From contig JAQTXW010000003.1 of the NCBI GenBank assembly GCA_028688575.1, positions 1 to 64,000 of the forward strand: a stretch of DNA of 64,000 nucleotides, read 5' to 3'. Shown piece by piece: positions 17,953 to 28,063 of this stretch. Position numbers and translations under genes: made by a program. The stretch's first letter is position 1. Every line of letters begins with the position of its first letter. The notes below the pieces were generated by a model that ran no database searches, was not told where the DNA came from, and saw only the letters and a program-made list of their open reading frames with translations. The DNA comes from Methylotenera sp. GTDB taxonomy: Bacteria; Pseudomonadota; Gammaproteobacteria; Burkholderiales; Methylophilaceae.

Positions 17953-18828
17953 TTATCCGACAGTTTTAATTGTCCGATGTTTCAGTGCAGGTAGACTTTT
18001 TCTCAGGCTGTCCTGATATTTTGGGTTCATGTTTGCCATGACCACACCTGAACCGCGCGGTAGTCTATCCAAAATTACACCCCAAGGGTCTACAACCATG
18101 GTGTTGCCATGTGTTTCGCGGCCTGAAATATGGTAGCCACCTTGTGCGGGGGCGATGACATAACATAAGTTTTCAATTGCACGTGCACGAATCAGGCTTT
18201 CCCAATGTGCTTTGCCTGTGGTGTCGGTAAAAGCAGACGGCACCACGATAATGCTGACCTCACCCATTGCGCGATAAAGCTCTGGAAAGCGTAAATCGTA
18301 ACAGATGGAGAGCCCAATTTTGCCGAAAGGCGTATCCACCACTTTCACAGCGTCGCCTGGTTCTATGGTTTTTTCTTCATGGTAACGCTCGTTACCCAAA
18401 CTTAAACCAAACAGGTGAATTTTGTCATAACGGGCAGCCAGTTTGCCTTTGTCATCGTAGACTAAACAGCTGTTGCGAACCTTGTTGGGGAAATTGCTGG
18501 TGAGCGGCACAGAACCGCCTATCAGCCAGATTTTATGTTTTTTGGCTATCTTGCTCAGAAAATCCTGAATCTGCCCTTTGCCTTCTTCTTCACGTACCAA
18601 GACTTTGTCGGTGTCTTTCAAGCCCATAATAGCAAAATACTCGGGTAACACTACCAGTTTCGCGCCCTGATTTACCGCAACCTCTATTAAACGCTCAGCT
18701 TCGCTTAAGTTTGCACCTACGTGCGGCCCTGATGCCATCTGAATGGCGGCAATCTTGATGATGTCCTTATTGGTGTTTTGGTTGCTTAGTTTTGCTTTTG
18801 TGGTCTTTAAGCGTGAGGTAATAGCCAT
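17953..18828 (-). CDS. Carbon-nitrogen hydrolase (Nit1-type; probable deaminated-glutathione amidase)
   Basis: A 291-aa nitrilase-superfamily hydrolase. The Glu-Lys-Cys catalytic triad is visible in VVLPEYFAIMG, YDKIHLFGL and GLSICYDLRFPELYR. The closest functional class by motif is Nit1, which hydrolyses deaminated glutathione as metabolite repair; other omega-amidase-like substrates cannot be excluded. The first roughly 25 residues are a low-complexity Lys/Asn/Thr-rich extension, so a downstream start is possible but no better Met is seen before the core. It lies between yhdP and tldD on the same strand with short spacers, an arrangement common in betaproteobacteria. Confidence 0.88.
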   Translation of the reverse strand: MAITSRLKTTKAKLSNQNTNKDIIKIAAIQMASGPHVGANLSEAERLIEVAVNQGAKLVVLPEYFAIMGLKDTDKVLVREEEGKGQIQDFLSKIAKKHKIWLIGGSVPLTSNFPNKVRNSCLVYDDKGKLAARYDKIHLFGLSLGNERYHEEKTIEPGDAVKVVDTPFGKIGLSICYDLRFPELYRAMGEVSIIVVPSAFTDTTGKAHWESLIRARAIENLCYVIAPAQGGYHISGRETHGNTMVVDPWGVILDRLPRGSGVVMANMNPKYQDSLRKSLPALKHRTIKTVG

Positions 18829-18872
18829 AAATATTCCAATGCGTTTTTTCTGATGAGTCTTGTGATGCTAAA

Positions 18873-21800
18873 TTAATTAAGTGGAGATACAGTGTTTTTA
18901 GGTTCTGTTTTTTTCACTTCCTGCGGGTCATCCCAGGTGCCGGTAATTTCATATTCGCTCGAGGCGATTTTATTAAGCGGGTCTTTGAGTATTTTTTGCG
19001 CCAAAAATGCCACTGCTCCTGCCAGCGGCCCGCCAGCCAATGCCGCAAGTGAGATACTGTCGCTGATGCGCGGCATCACTTTAACATATAGATGTTGAGT
19101 TTCTTTCTGTAAGTTGGTTTCACCTTTGATGGATACATCTGCTGCGGGGCCTGACATCGCGAAATTATTACTGCGCATCACCCCTTGCTCGATTTTAACG
19201 TCTGCATTAATTTTGTCAAAAGCAAAGCCATTGCTGAATAAATCCCTGAAATCCAGCGTGAGGCGCCTAGGCAGGCTTTGTAAGCTTAATAACCCTAGCA
19301 GACGACCCACGCCTGGTTTTGCCTGTAAAATCTGGCCTTTGTCTATACTGAAAGCAAGCTCACCGTTCAGGCGCGTGGTGTTGAACTGATGAGGGCTGCC
19401 TGGCCAGTGTAGCATTCCATTGAGTGTGCCTGCGCCATCTTTAATGGTTTCTGGGTGGCCAAATGTCTTAAGTGTTTCGCCCAGGTCTTTGATATCCCAC
19501 TTGATATTAAGGTAGGTGTTTGGGTTTCTTATCCAGTTATTCCATTGCCCTTCCGCATGAATCGTGCTGTGTTCTGTGCTCAGCTGAAGTTTTTGTATAT
19601 CCCAATTATCATTGACAGGGTAGGCGGTGAGTTCAAATTTCCCCAGATTTTTTTTATTGAACCTGAAATTATCTGCTGTAATATCCAGAGCGGGGTAATC
19701 TTGCGGCAATTTTGTGAAATCTTTACTATCCGTTTGGTTGAGTTCAGCCGTATTACTCATTGCAGACAGCTGATCTGGGGCGGTTTCTGGAATAGTCAGA
19801 TTGCTGAGGCGCGCAATAAGTTTGCCATTGTGTTTCCATTGCACAAGCCCAGTAATTTCCTGGCTCCTGATCTGTGCCTGAATGGCGTCTTGGCTGACGA
19901 GCAACTCTGAAATATTCAACTGATTAATACGTCGGTTGTAAAAGTCGAGCGCTTTGATATCGAGTGCCATTTTTTGAATGGGCAGGCTGTTGTGCTGTGA
20001 GGCGCTACTGCCGCTTATGTCTTTAATTACATGAAGCCATGCGTCAGCGTTGATGTAGTCGAGATTGCCTGTTACGCTCAAGCCCTTTGCCGTTTCACTC
20101 GGTTCTGTGTTTGCTGTGTTAGCAAGGTTGCCAGCGCCGCTGATATGTATATGAGCGGCTTTTAAAGAGTTTTTTCCGTTGGAGATACTGCTATTAACTT
20201 TTGCGATGACTTTATTACCCAGGTTGATGTAGGTGTTATCGGTATTGATATCTTGTTTTTTGTCCACGCGCAAAGTGAGTGCTTGATCAGGATATTTATT
20301 AAAAGGTGCAGGTAGCCGCGAGGTGATGCCGACCAAGTCTGAACGGATGGCAATATTAACGCGTGGTTTTTGTATCAGGATATCTCCTACCCAGTTTGCG
20401 CTCCCGTTAATGTAATTGCTGGCTTTGGCAAAGTTTTGTTCTCTGAACAGCTGTTTAATGCTTTCGTCACTGAGTTTACCTCTGGTGGTAACGCGTATTG
20501 ATTTGTCTTTTGCTGTGTGAATATCAAGGGAAAATGGTGACTTAAATGCGAGCGCCTTGATTGCCTTTGCGCTCAAGCTGCTTTCAGTGAACTCTAATGC
20601 ACCATTGATTTGGGTGAGTGTGGGAATGCTGTCACTCTCCATTTTGCCGTTGGTGATTTGGTATTTTCCTTGATATTTTGAGGCATCTAAATCTTCCAAT
20701 GGGATCTTCAGGCTGAGGTTGAGCCTGCCACTGCCGCTGGTTTTGAGGTTTTCGGTGAAGCCTTGTGTGACTTCCAGCACAGGGCTGCGGTTTACGAAAT
20801 TAACACCTTCACTCACAGGCCCTGTCACGTCGGCCTCAATGCTCAGTATTGGGTAATCGGCATCGAGTTGCGCGATGCTGGTTTTGTTTTTAATGATCTG
20901 GTTTCCGAGAATGCGTCCGCTAGTGCTATTGAGTTCCATACGTTTGCCTTCAAACAACATGTCCAGGTCAAGTTTTTCAATTTTAGGCCAGCCTGCCCCA
21001 TATTCCAGTACGGCATCACTGACTTTTGCTGTGACTCTAAATAAGCCCTTGGCTGGGTCTAGATTATTTTGGCTGTTAACAAATGGAAAATCATCCAGCC
21101 TGCCTTTAATGGTTAAGTTGATATCTTCAGCATTGCCGGCCAATATGGAGGTGTCCAGCCAGCGTAATGTGGTTTCACCTAGTATCGTAGGGTAATAATA
21201 GTGGGCATATTTGGCATTGCCGTGATTAAATTTGCCTTTTAGATCCAGATATCCACCTTTGATGTGATCTAAAGTATAGCTCGCATCAACCATGCCTGAT
21301 ACATGGGGGTTGGTTATCTCTAATGCGTTGATGTTGATTTTGGTTTGCTGATTTTCTGTAACCCAAATAACTTTGCCATTAAGCTTGTCTGCGGGCACTG
21401 GCCAGCGTAACACGCCAGCAAAGTCTAATTGCGCATTGCTGGTGTTGAGCACCAATTTGCCTGTGTTTTCATCGGCTTTTATTGCGCCTGTCAAATTGCT
21501 AAAACCAGGCATTTTGTTGTGTGCATGAATGGATAAATTTTTAAAGTCAGACGCTATTTCATAATGTGCCACGGTTTTGTTGCGTGTTGACCATATAAGC
21601 TTCAGGTTTTCAAGTTTTCCCTTGGGCTTAAGCGCTTTAATTTGTTGCAGCACATCTTCTTTAACAGGCAGTAATGCGAGGTGCGACTCGATGTCGTTTA
21701 AGTTTAAGCTCGCAAGATTAACATTGATGATTTGCGCGCCATCGGTGGTTTGCGTGAAGTCAGCGGACAACTCTTTGATATTCAAGCCTTGGCTGGTGCT

Positions 21801-22802
21801 TGCAGAGAGATTTTGAATAGAGAGTTTTTGGCCAAAGTGCGTTGATTTCAACTGCTTGAGCTGGATTTTATTCAGGTTATTCCAGGCAATGTTGCCACTC
21901 AGTGTATCAAGCATTAACGGTGCAGTATTTGCTTGCACTAATAACTGCAGGTTGTTAAGCGAGACTTGACTGCTCAATGATTGCAACTGGTTATCGGAGA
22001 ACTCGACATTCAAGTCGGTGCTGCCTAAACCAGTTCTTAAATCCAGGGGATAATCTAGCCAGCTTTTAAATGCGGCGAGGTCTGCATTTTTAAGTTGCAA
22101 GTTGGCCTTGCCGCGCCACTCCTCTGTTTTGCTGACATCTTTGCCATAAAAGCTACCAGCAAAACGGATAGGCTCTGCTGTGCCAACAGAAGGAATGGTC
22201 GTGATGATGAAGCTATGGTTTCTGATCAGGCTTTTCCAGGGCGGGCTAAATATCTCGATGTTTAGTTGGGTTAAACTCAGCTCAGGTGCGTTGCGTAGCT
22301 CATCAATCCAAGTCACTTTTGCATTAGTGACGCCCAGTCTACTTTGTCTTAATAGCCAATTAGCCAGTTGCGGCTCTGCGTTACCACGTGTCGATATGCC
22401 AGCAATGAATATTTCGCCATCCGCGTTGCGTCTGATCGTGAGTGCTGGGGCGTGCACGGTGATTTCAGCCAGATGCGGCTCCAGCATGGGAATGCTCAAC
22501 CATGAAAACGCGGTTTCGATATTGCTGAGTTGTAAGGCGATGCGGTCTTGTGCATCAAAAATATCAACATTATCGAGTGATAAATGCGGGTTTATTCCCT
22601 GCCAGTCTGCCTTGATATTGCCAATGACTATTTTCTGATTCGCTAGTTGGCTTGCAAATTTTGCAACATCATCTTTGTAGCGGTCTATATTAGGCATTAA
22701 CCAGAAGTGAATAGCCAATGCTGTGACGACGATGATGCTGACAAGCAAGCCCAATAGCCAGAGTATTGTTTTGTAAAGCCAGAATAGAGATTTCTTTACC
22801 AT
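18873..22802 (-). CDS. yhdP: YhdP-family AsmA-like envelope protein (TIGR02099, DUF3971)
   Basis: A 1309-aa inner-membrane-anchored periplasmic protein. One N-terminal transmembrane helix (about residues 8-33, LFWLYKTILWLLGLLVSIIV) is followed by a very long beta-rich repeat region typical of bridge-like lipid transfer proteins. In E. coli, YhdP acts with TamB and YdbH to move phospholipids to the outer membrane. The C-terminal AsmA-like part has FNTTRLNGELAFSIDKGQIL, RLLGLLSLQSLPRRLTLDF and AGAVAFLAQKIL. Its length of about 1,300 aa agrees with the family. It is the first gene of the yhdP-nit-tldD unit and is divergent from the ABC-F gene across about 257 bp. Confidence 0.92.
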   Translation of the reverse strand: MVKKSLFWLYKTILWLLGLLVSIIVVTALAIHFWLMPNIDRYKDDVAKFASQLANQKIVIGNIKADWQGINPHLSLDNVDIFDAQDRIALQLSNIETAFSWLSIPMLEPHLAEITVHAPALTIRRNADGEIFIAGISTRGNAEPQLANWLLRQSRLGVTNAKVTWIDELRNAPELSLTQLNIEIFSPPWKSLIRNHSFIITTIPSVGTAEPIRFAGSFYGKDVSKTEEWRGKANLQLKNADLAAFKSWLDYPLDLRTGLGSTDLNVEFSDNQLQSLSSQVSLNNLQLLVQANTAPLMLDTLSGNIAWNNLNKIQLKQLKSTHFGQKLSIQNLSASTSQGLNIKELSADFTQTTDGAQIINVNLASLNLNDIESHLALLPVKEDVLQQIKALKPKGKLENLKLIWSTRNKTVAHYEIASDFKNLSIHAHNKMPGFSNLTGAIKADENTGKLVLNTSNAQLDFAGVLRWPVPADKLNGKVIWVTENQQTKININALEITNPHVSGMVDASYTLDHIKGGYLDLKGKFNHGNAKYAHYYYPTILGETTLRWLDTSILAGNAEDINLTIKGRLDDFPFVNSQNNLDPAKGLFRVTAKVSDAVLEYGAGWPKIEKLDLDMLFEGKRMELNSTSGRILGNQIIKNKTSIAQLDADYPILSIEADVTGPVSEGVNFVNRSPVLEVTQGFTENLKTSGSGRLNLSLKIPLEDLDASKYQGKYQITNGKMESDSIPTLTQINGALEFTESSLSAKAIKALAFKSPFSLDIHTAKDKSIRVTTRGKLSDESIKQLFREQNFAKASNYINGSANWVGDILIQKPRVNIAIRSDLVGITSRLPAPFNKYPDQALTLRVDKKQDINTDNTYINLGNKVIAKVNSSISNGKNSLKAAHIHISGAGNLANTANTEPSETAKGLSVTGNLDYINADAWLHVIKDISGSSASQHNSLPIQKMALDIKALDFYNRRINQLNISELLVSQDAIQAQIRSQEITGLVQWKHNGKLIARLSNLTIPETAPDQLSAMSNTAELNQTDSKDFTKLPQDYPALDITADNFRFNKKNLGKFELTAYPVNDNWDIQKLQLSTEHSTIHAEGQWNNWIRNPNTYLNIKWDIKDLGETLKTFGHPETIKDGAGTLNGMLHWPGSPHQFNTTRLNGELAFSIDKGQILQAKPGVGRLLGLLSLQSLPRRLTLDFRDLFSNGFAFDKINADVKIEQGVMRSNNFAMSGPAADVSIKGETNLQKETQHLYVKVMPRISDSISLAALAGGPLAGAVAFLAQKILKDPLNKIASSEYEITGTWDDPQEVKKTEPKNTVSPLN

Positions 22803-23059
22803 TGCCAGGAGCGTTTATGTCGACATCGTATATTTTTGTATAGATTTACATTTTACTGCAATTACATGACTTTCAGCCGATTTGACATGTAAAGCTTGGT
22901 AAAAATTACGTTGTATACATCAATATAACTAAAAAAATTGCAAGAACACGTGAGTGAATCATTTAGAATATTGCCTTCGCTAACAATAGGGCGTTTATTG
23001 TGTGTTACGACTAACGACCCTGGTTAGAAGATAGACCTATTTTTTAAGACAGTAATCTC

Positions 23060-24964
23060 TTGATTCAATTTAAACAGCTCACACTTACGCGCGGATTAAA
23101 AATTCTGGTAGAGAATGCCTCTATGCAGTTGCACCCTGGTCATAAGGTCGGCCTTACGGGTGCGAATGGTGCGGGTAAATCTTCTATTTTTGCCATGTTG
23201 CGCGGAGAATTACACCCTGAAAAAGGTGATTTGGAAATCCCCACAGGATGGGTGGTGGCGCATGTTGCGCAAGAAACGCCAGCATTGTCCATGCCCGCGA
23301 TTGAGTTTGTACTTGATGGTGATGTTGAGTTGCGTGAAATTGAAGCCAGTCTGGTAAAAGCTGAAACCAGCCATCAGGGAGAGCTGATTGCTGAACTGCA
23401 TCAGCGTTTAACGGATATCGATGGCTACAGTGCCAAAGCACGCGCCGCTGAGCTGTTAAATGGTTTAGGCTTCAGCCAGTCGGCTTTGCAGCAGCCTGTG
23501 GCTACGTTTTCTGGTGGCTGGCGTGTACGTTTGAATTTAGCACGCGCTTTGATGTGCCGCTCAGACCTGCTGCTACTGGATGAACCGACCAATCACCTGG
23601 ATCTGGACGCGGTAATCTGGTTGGAAAGCTGGTTACAGAGTTACCGTGGTACTTTGTTGTTGATTTCGCATGATCGAGATTTTTTAGATGCAATTGTGAA
23701 TCACATTGCGCATATTGAACAGCAAACCCTCACGCTCTACCGTGGTGGATATTCGGATTTTGAACGTCAGCGTGCAGAAAAATTAGCCCTGCAACAAGCG
23801 ATGTTTGAAAAGCAGCAACGTAAAGTTGCACATTTACAAAGTTATATTGATCGTTTTCGTGTACAGGCTACCAAGGCGCGTCAGGCACAAAGTCGTATTA
23901 AAGCCTTGGAACGTATGGAGATGATCTCTGCAGCCCATGTAGACTCACAATTTAGTTTTGAGTTCAGAGAACCTGCCGCAGCGCCTGATCCTTTGCTGGT
24001 GCTGGATGGCATGAGTGTCGGCTATGGTCATACGCCACTGATTAGTCATCTCGAACTCACAGTGCGCCCAAGTGAGCGTATCGGTTTGCTGGGTAAAAAT
24101 GGTGCGGGAAAAACCACACTGATTAAATTGCTGGCACACGAATTGGCGCCACTGTCAGGAAAGCGCGTTGAAGGTAAAGATCTCAAGGTCGGTTATTTTG
24201 CCCAGCATCAGCTTGAGCAGTTACGGCCAGATGAGTCGCCTTTACAGCATATGATGAAGCTAGACCCGCTCACGCGTGAGCAGGAGCATCTGAATTATCT
24301 CGGTGGCTTTGACTTCAGGGGAGATATGGCAAGGTCACCTTGTGCGAATTTCTCTGGGGGTGAAAAGTCACGGCTGGCACTGGCATTGCTGATATGGACT
24401 CGCCCCAACTTGCTGTTGCTGGATGAGCCGACCAATCATCTGGATCTGGAAATGCGTCATGCTTTAACACTGGCTTTGCAGGATTTTAAAGGCGGGGTAA
24501 TTTTAGTCTCTCATGACAGAGCCTTGTTACGCGCAAGCTGTGACCAGTTTGTGCTGGTGGCAGAAGGTAAAGCCACGCAGTTTGAGGGTGATTTAGAAGA
24601 TTATAGCCAGTGGCTTAATGAACAGCGCGTGAAAGAGAAGCAGGCGACACAATCGCAATTAAGCTCAAAACCGAATAAAAATGACCGCGCAACCAATAAA
24701 GCTGAACGTCAGGCGCGCATAGCCGAACGTCGACCACTGCTAAAAGAACTGGAGCAGTTAGAACAGCGCATGGCAAAAATACATGCCGATAAAACTGCTT
24801 GTGATGAGCAATTAAACGATGCTGCGCTTTATAGTGCAGCAGATAAAACCGCACTTCAGCAACTCTTGAAAACCCAGGCTGAGCTCAGCAGTCACTTGGA
24901 AATGGCTGAATATCGCTGGCTGGAGCTGCATGAGCAATTGGAAGCAATGCCAGCAATTGATTAA
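23060..24964 (+). CDS. yheS: ABC-F family ATPase (YheS-like)
   Basis: A 634-aa soluble protein with two ABC modules and no membrane segments. The first has GLTGANGAGKSSIF (Walker A), FSGGWRVRLNLARAL (signature) and LLLDEPTNHLDLDAVIW (Walker B). The second has GLLGKNGAGKTTLI, FSGGEKSRLALALL and LLLDEPTNHLDLEMRH. A linker at about 240-300 and a charged C-terminal coiled coil follow. ABC-F proteins act on ribosomes rather than as transporters; the N-terminus (MIQFKQLTLTRGLKILVENA) resembles YheS more than EttA or Uup. The only usable start is TTG: an in-frame TAA lies 15 bp upstream and no ATG intervenes. Confidence 0.92.
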   Translation: MIQFKQLTLTRGLKILVENASMQLHPGHKVGLTGANGAGKSSIFAMLRGELHPEKGDLEIPTGWVVAHVAQETPALSMPAIEFVLDGDVELREIEASLVKAETSHQGELIAELHQRLTDIDGYSAKARAAELLNGLGFSQSALQQPVATFSGGWRVRLNLARALMCRSDLLLLDEPTNHLDLDAVIWLESWLQSYRGTLLLISHDRDFLDAIVNHIAHIEQQTLTLYRGGYSDFERQRAEKLALQQAMFEKQQRKVAHLQSYIDRFRVQATKARQAQSRIKALERMEMISAAHVDSQFSFEFREPAAAPDPLLVLDGMSVGYGHTPLISHLELTVRPSERIGLLGKNGAGKTTLIKLLAHELAPLSGKRVEGKDLKVGYFAQHQLEQLRPDESPLQHMMKLDPLTREQEHLNYLGGFDFRGDMARSPCANFSGGEKSRLALALLIWTRPNLLLLDEPTNHLDLEMRHALTLALQDFKGGVILVSHDRALLRASCDQFVLVAEGKATQFEGDLEDYSQWLNEQRVKEKQATQSQLSSKPNKNDRATNKAERQARIAERRPLLKELEQLEQRMAKIHADKTACDEQLNDAALYSAADKTALQQLLKTQAELSSHLEMAEYRWLELHEQLEAMPAID

Positions 24965-25013
24965 ACAATCAAGATTGAATTTTAGAAAGATTAAATTTTA
25001 AATAGGACGCACG

Positions 25014-25577
25014 ATGCAAAACTCATATTCAGAACGATTAAAATTCATGCATGCCCTTTGTTTGGCAACGACCGCCCGTGATGGCGAAGCACCTAATACA
25101 GATCTGGATGCCTATGATGCGCTGAATGCTGCTGATTACCTGAGTAGCTATGTGACTTTTAAGGCAATACAGCTTGCCGATCGCTCGCCAGCAACTGAGC
25201 GCAGTGAAAACTTTGATATGTTGAGCGTGTATCAAGCCTATGCCTTGCTGGCTTATGCGTTTTTTACTTCACCCTTGGTGCAAGAAGGGGTTGAGCCGGA
25301 TTTTCACACTGCGCAAATTACCATGGCCAAAACACTCTTTGCAGGCTTGCCAGATGCTGAACTGGTTGAAGTGATCGAGTCAGGATTTAATAAGTTCAAA
25401 TTAATTGCAGAAGCAGAGGTTGAGCACTGGACTGAGTTTAGAGAGAACCTAGATAAAGTCGTGATTTCATACATTGTGGCAGGCACCGATGATGATAGCC
25501 CACACACCAGCGAAGAGATTTTGCCGATTTTTGGGCAGCTTTTGAGCCAGTTATGCGAGGCATTTGAGAGTGCGTAG
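25014..25577 (+). CDS. Conserved-looking protein of unknown function, 187 aa
   Basis: I do not recognise the family. It is an acidic, mostly helical soluble protein without signal peptide or membrane segment. Segments such as AADYLSSYVTFKAIQLADR and LLAYAFFTSPLVQEGVEPDF look like packed helices, and the end (SEEILPIFGQLLSQLCEAFE) is amphipathic. A purine-rich AGGACG lies about 5 bp before the ATG, supporting the start. It begins 49 bp after the ABC-F gene on the same strand and is followed by a hairpin, so the two may form a short operon. No metal or catalytic motif is evident. Confidence 0.7.
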   Translation: MQNSYSERLKFMHALCLATTARDGEAPNTDLDAYDALNAADYLSSYVTFKAIQLADRSPATERSENFDMLSVYQAYALLAYAFFTSPLVQEGVEPDFHTAQITMAKTLFAGLPDAELVEVIESGFNKFKLIAEAEVEHWTEFRENLDKVVISYIVAGTDDDSPHTSEEILPIFGQLLSQLCEAFESA

Positions 25578-25946
25578 TTGGATCTAGCCAATGGCTTTGA
25601 GCACTGAATGGTGATTTCAGTGCTTAATTTACCCTGAAATTTTTCTCGCGCAATCATTCGCGATAATACTCCTATTGTAAAAACCTCTCAGCACAATCCT
25701 GAACAGCCAGTCATGTGTTCAGCAGGTGATATTGCTCGCTTTATAAATCCTTCTTATTAATATCATTAACTTTCAATAAGTTACTGCAATCTTATTCGCT
25801 ATTTGTGTGCTTGCAGGCTGTGAGTCATTGTGCTGATGTATACTATAGTCTATAGCGCCTTAGGGTGAAAGCTCTTAGAATGTGATGCGCTTACATGCAT
25901 TGATTAGTCTTCAACATCATTCTTAAAAAAATAATCATCAAGCGAT
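25578..25946. other. Intergenic region upstream of the CBS-PAS-GGDEF gene
   Basis: About 370 bp. It begins with the hairpin described separately and is otherwise AT-rich. A dyad CTATAGTCTATAG (about 25843-25855) overlaps a TATACT that could serve as a -10 element for the downstream signalling gene, but no convincing -35 is spaced correctly. No ORF or RNA gene was recognised. Confidence 0.35.
25597..25630 (+). terminator. Stem-loop after the 187-aa gene, possible terminator
   Basis: AGCACTGAA and TTCAGTGCT form a perfect 9-bp stem with a 7-nt loop, extendable by a G-U and two A-T pairs. A short T-rich tail (TTAATTT) follows. It is 20 bp past the stop codon. The U-tract is weak, so termination is plausible rather than certain. 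Confidence 0.4.
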
Positions 25947-28028
25947 ATGAACGCCTCAATTTCCTTAAAAGAAATTTGCACCCCTAACCCCATCTGTGTG
26001 CCAACCCATGCTCTGCTTGCAGTCGTATTGGAGTTAATGGCTGCCAATCGTATTAGTTCAGTGGTCGTGGTTGAGGGTAAGCGGCCAGTCGGTATTTTTA
26101 CCGAGCGGGATGCTTTACGTATTATTCCTGAGCTATTGAATATACAAACTACATCAATTGGCAGTGTGATGACTGGTGCGCCTGTTGTTGCACCGTTACA
26201 TCTCGATTTTTTTGAGGCCTATCATCTTTGTGCACAAAAGAATTTACGCCACCTCATTGTCGTGGATACTGAAGGCGATGTATATGGCATTGCCACAGAT
26301 AGCGATTTCATCAAAATGCTTGGGTTTGATGTGTTGTCTGGCCATGAAATCGTTGAAAATATCATGCATAAGGATGTGCATACCCTCACCAAAAATCACA
26401 CGCTCAATGATGCGGTGGTGTTGATGCTGAAATCCAATGCAAACGGTATTGTGATTATCGAAGCAGATAAGCCGATTGGCATTATCACTGAGCGGGATTT
26501 GGTCCGGCTGGGGCAAGATCATGCGAGTGGCCAAACGTTATTAGCTGATATGATGTCTTCTCCTGTCGTAACTGTGGATAGTAAACGTTCCGTCTATTTT
26601 GCGATTGAGCACATGCGTAAGCAGAAAATACGCACCTTGGTTGTGGTGGACGAGCACGGTGTGTTAGCCGGGCTGATGGCCGAGCATGATGTAGTGAAAA
26701 GAATTGAGAGCCACTATGTGTATATGCTCAATACCATCATTCAAAGGCAAGCGGATGATATTGTACGCATACGCAAGGAGTTAGATGAGCGACATGTGCT
26801 TTCTGCGGTGCTGCATGAGTCGCTTGGTGTGAGTTTGATTATTGCTGACCCTGACAGAAAAGTACGTTATTTAAACCCTGCCGCCACAAGTTTATTTGGC
26901 ATCGCGCGTGAGAGCATCGATGGCGAAAAGCTTGAACGTTTATTCCGCAAGGCAAATATGCCTGTGGAACAGTTGCTGATTGCCTTGGATAAAGTGCAAA
27001 CTGGTGAGAGTTATGAATATGATTTAGCGCATCAGATTAAAGACGAAGTGTTTGAGCTACACGTACGCATGGCTCCTATCCAAGACCAAGATCATCATTT
27101 ATTAGGTTACGTGCAAACCATACAGGATGAAACCGAGAAAAAGCACTCGGAACGTAAGCTAAAGCAGGCGGCTTCTATTTTTGACAATACAATTGAAGGC
27201 ATTATCATCACTGATGCTCATGCGAATATACTCTCAGTGAACCCTGCCTTTATGAAAATCACAGGGTATGAAGAAGACGAGGTGCGTGGCAGCAACCCCA
27301 GAGTGCTTAGTTCAGGCAGGCAGGATCAAGCCTTTTATCAACGTATGTGGGGGGCACTCAACACCACGGGATATTGGCAGGGTGAACTGTGGAATCGGCG
27401 TAAAAATGGTGAGGCGTATGCTGAATGGTTAACGATCAGCGCTATTTTGGATGCCGACCAGCAGGTGAAAAATTATATTGCAGTGTTTGCCGATATTACC
27501 TCTTCTAAGTTGGCGCACGACGAATTTGAGTTTTTAGCGCATCATGACCCTTTAACAAAACTGCCCAATCGTCTTTTGTTTAACGCACGCTTAAGCCATG
27601 CTTTATCCCGTACAAAACGCACGGGTGATTTGATAGCGGTGCTGATGATTGATCTAGATGGCTTTAAGCTAATCAACGACCAATATGGGCATCAGTCAGG
27701 CGACCGCGTGCTTGAAATTGTGGCTGAGCGCCTGATAACTCATATTCGTGGTGAAGATACTGTGGCTCGTTTGGGAGGAGATGAGTTTGTAATCGTGCTG
27801 GAAGATGTGACAAGTTACGAGGGTGCCACTGATGTTGCTTACAAATTGATTGAGGCAATTGCTCACCCCATGATGCTTAATGATATTGCTGTGTCAGTAA
27901 CAGCCAGTATTGGCATTGCTTTTTCGACAATGGCCGACAACAACCCTAAAGTGCTGATAACGGGTGCTGATAATGCACTATATGAAGCAAAAAACGCGGG
28001 TAAAAACACCGTTGTATGTGCGCACTGA
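25947..28028 (+). CDS. Diguanylate cyclase with four CBS domains and two PAS domains
   Basis: A 693-aa cytoplasmic sensor. Residues 1-250 hold four CBS motifs in two Bateman pairs, ending in GIFTERDALRI, GIATDSDFIKML, GIITERDLVRL and GLMAEHDVVKRI; such modules bind adenine nucleotides. Two PAS modules follow (LGVSLIIADPDRKVRYLNPA; NTIEGIIITDAHANILSVNP). The C-terminal GGDEF domain (ARLGGDEFVIVL) keeps the catalytic motif and an RxxD inhibition site (RGED). There is no EAL domain. The architecture suggests cyclic-di-GMP synthesis tuned by energy charge and another PAS ligand. The XRE-PAS regulator follows after 35 bp on the same strand, so the two are probably co-transcribed. Confidence 0.92.
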   Translation: MNASISLKEICTPNPICVPTHALLAVVLELMAANRISSVVVVEGKRPVGIFTERDALRIIPELLNIQTTSIGSVMTGAPVVAPLHLDFFEAYHLCAQKNLRHLIVVDTEGDVYGIATDSDFIKMLGFDVLSGHEIVENIMHKDVHTLTKNHTLNDAVVLMLKSNANGIVIIEADKPIGIITERDLVRLGQDHASGQTLLADMMSSPVVTVDSKRSVYFAIEHMRKQKIRTLVVVDEHGVLAGLMAEHDVVKRIESHYVYMLNTIIQRQADDIVRIRKELDERHVLSAVLHESLGVSLIIADPDRKVRYLNPAATSLFGIARESIDGEKLERLFRKANMPVEQLLIALDKVQTGESYEYDLAHQIKDEVFELHVRMAPIQDQDHHLLGYVQTIQDETEKKHSERKLKQAASIFDNTIEGIIITDAHANILSVNPAFMKITGYEEDEVRGSNPRVLSSGRQDQAFYQRMWGALNTTGYWQGELWNRRKNGEAYAEWLTISAILDADQQVKNYIAVFADITSSKLAHDEFEFLAHHDPLTKLPNRLLFNARLSHALSRTKRTGDLIAVLMIDLDGFKLINDQYGHQSGDRVLEIVAERLITHIRGEDTVARLGGDEFVIVLEDVTSYEGATDVAYKLIEAIAHPMMLNDIAVSVTASIGIAFSTMADNNPKVLITGADNALYEAKNAGKNTVVCAH

Positions 28029-28063
28029 AACCCTGAATCATCTAGCTAATTTACTGGAAGCGC

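Noticed and set aside
19455-19910. 151-aa plus-strand ORF inside yhdP
   Set aside because: It lies wholly within the conserved YhdP coding region on the other strand and has no family signature.
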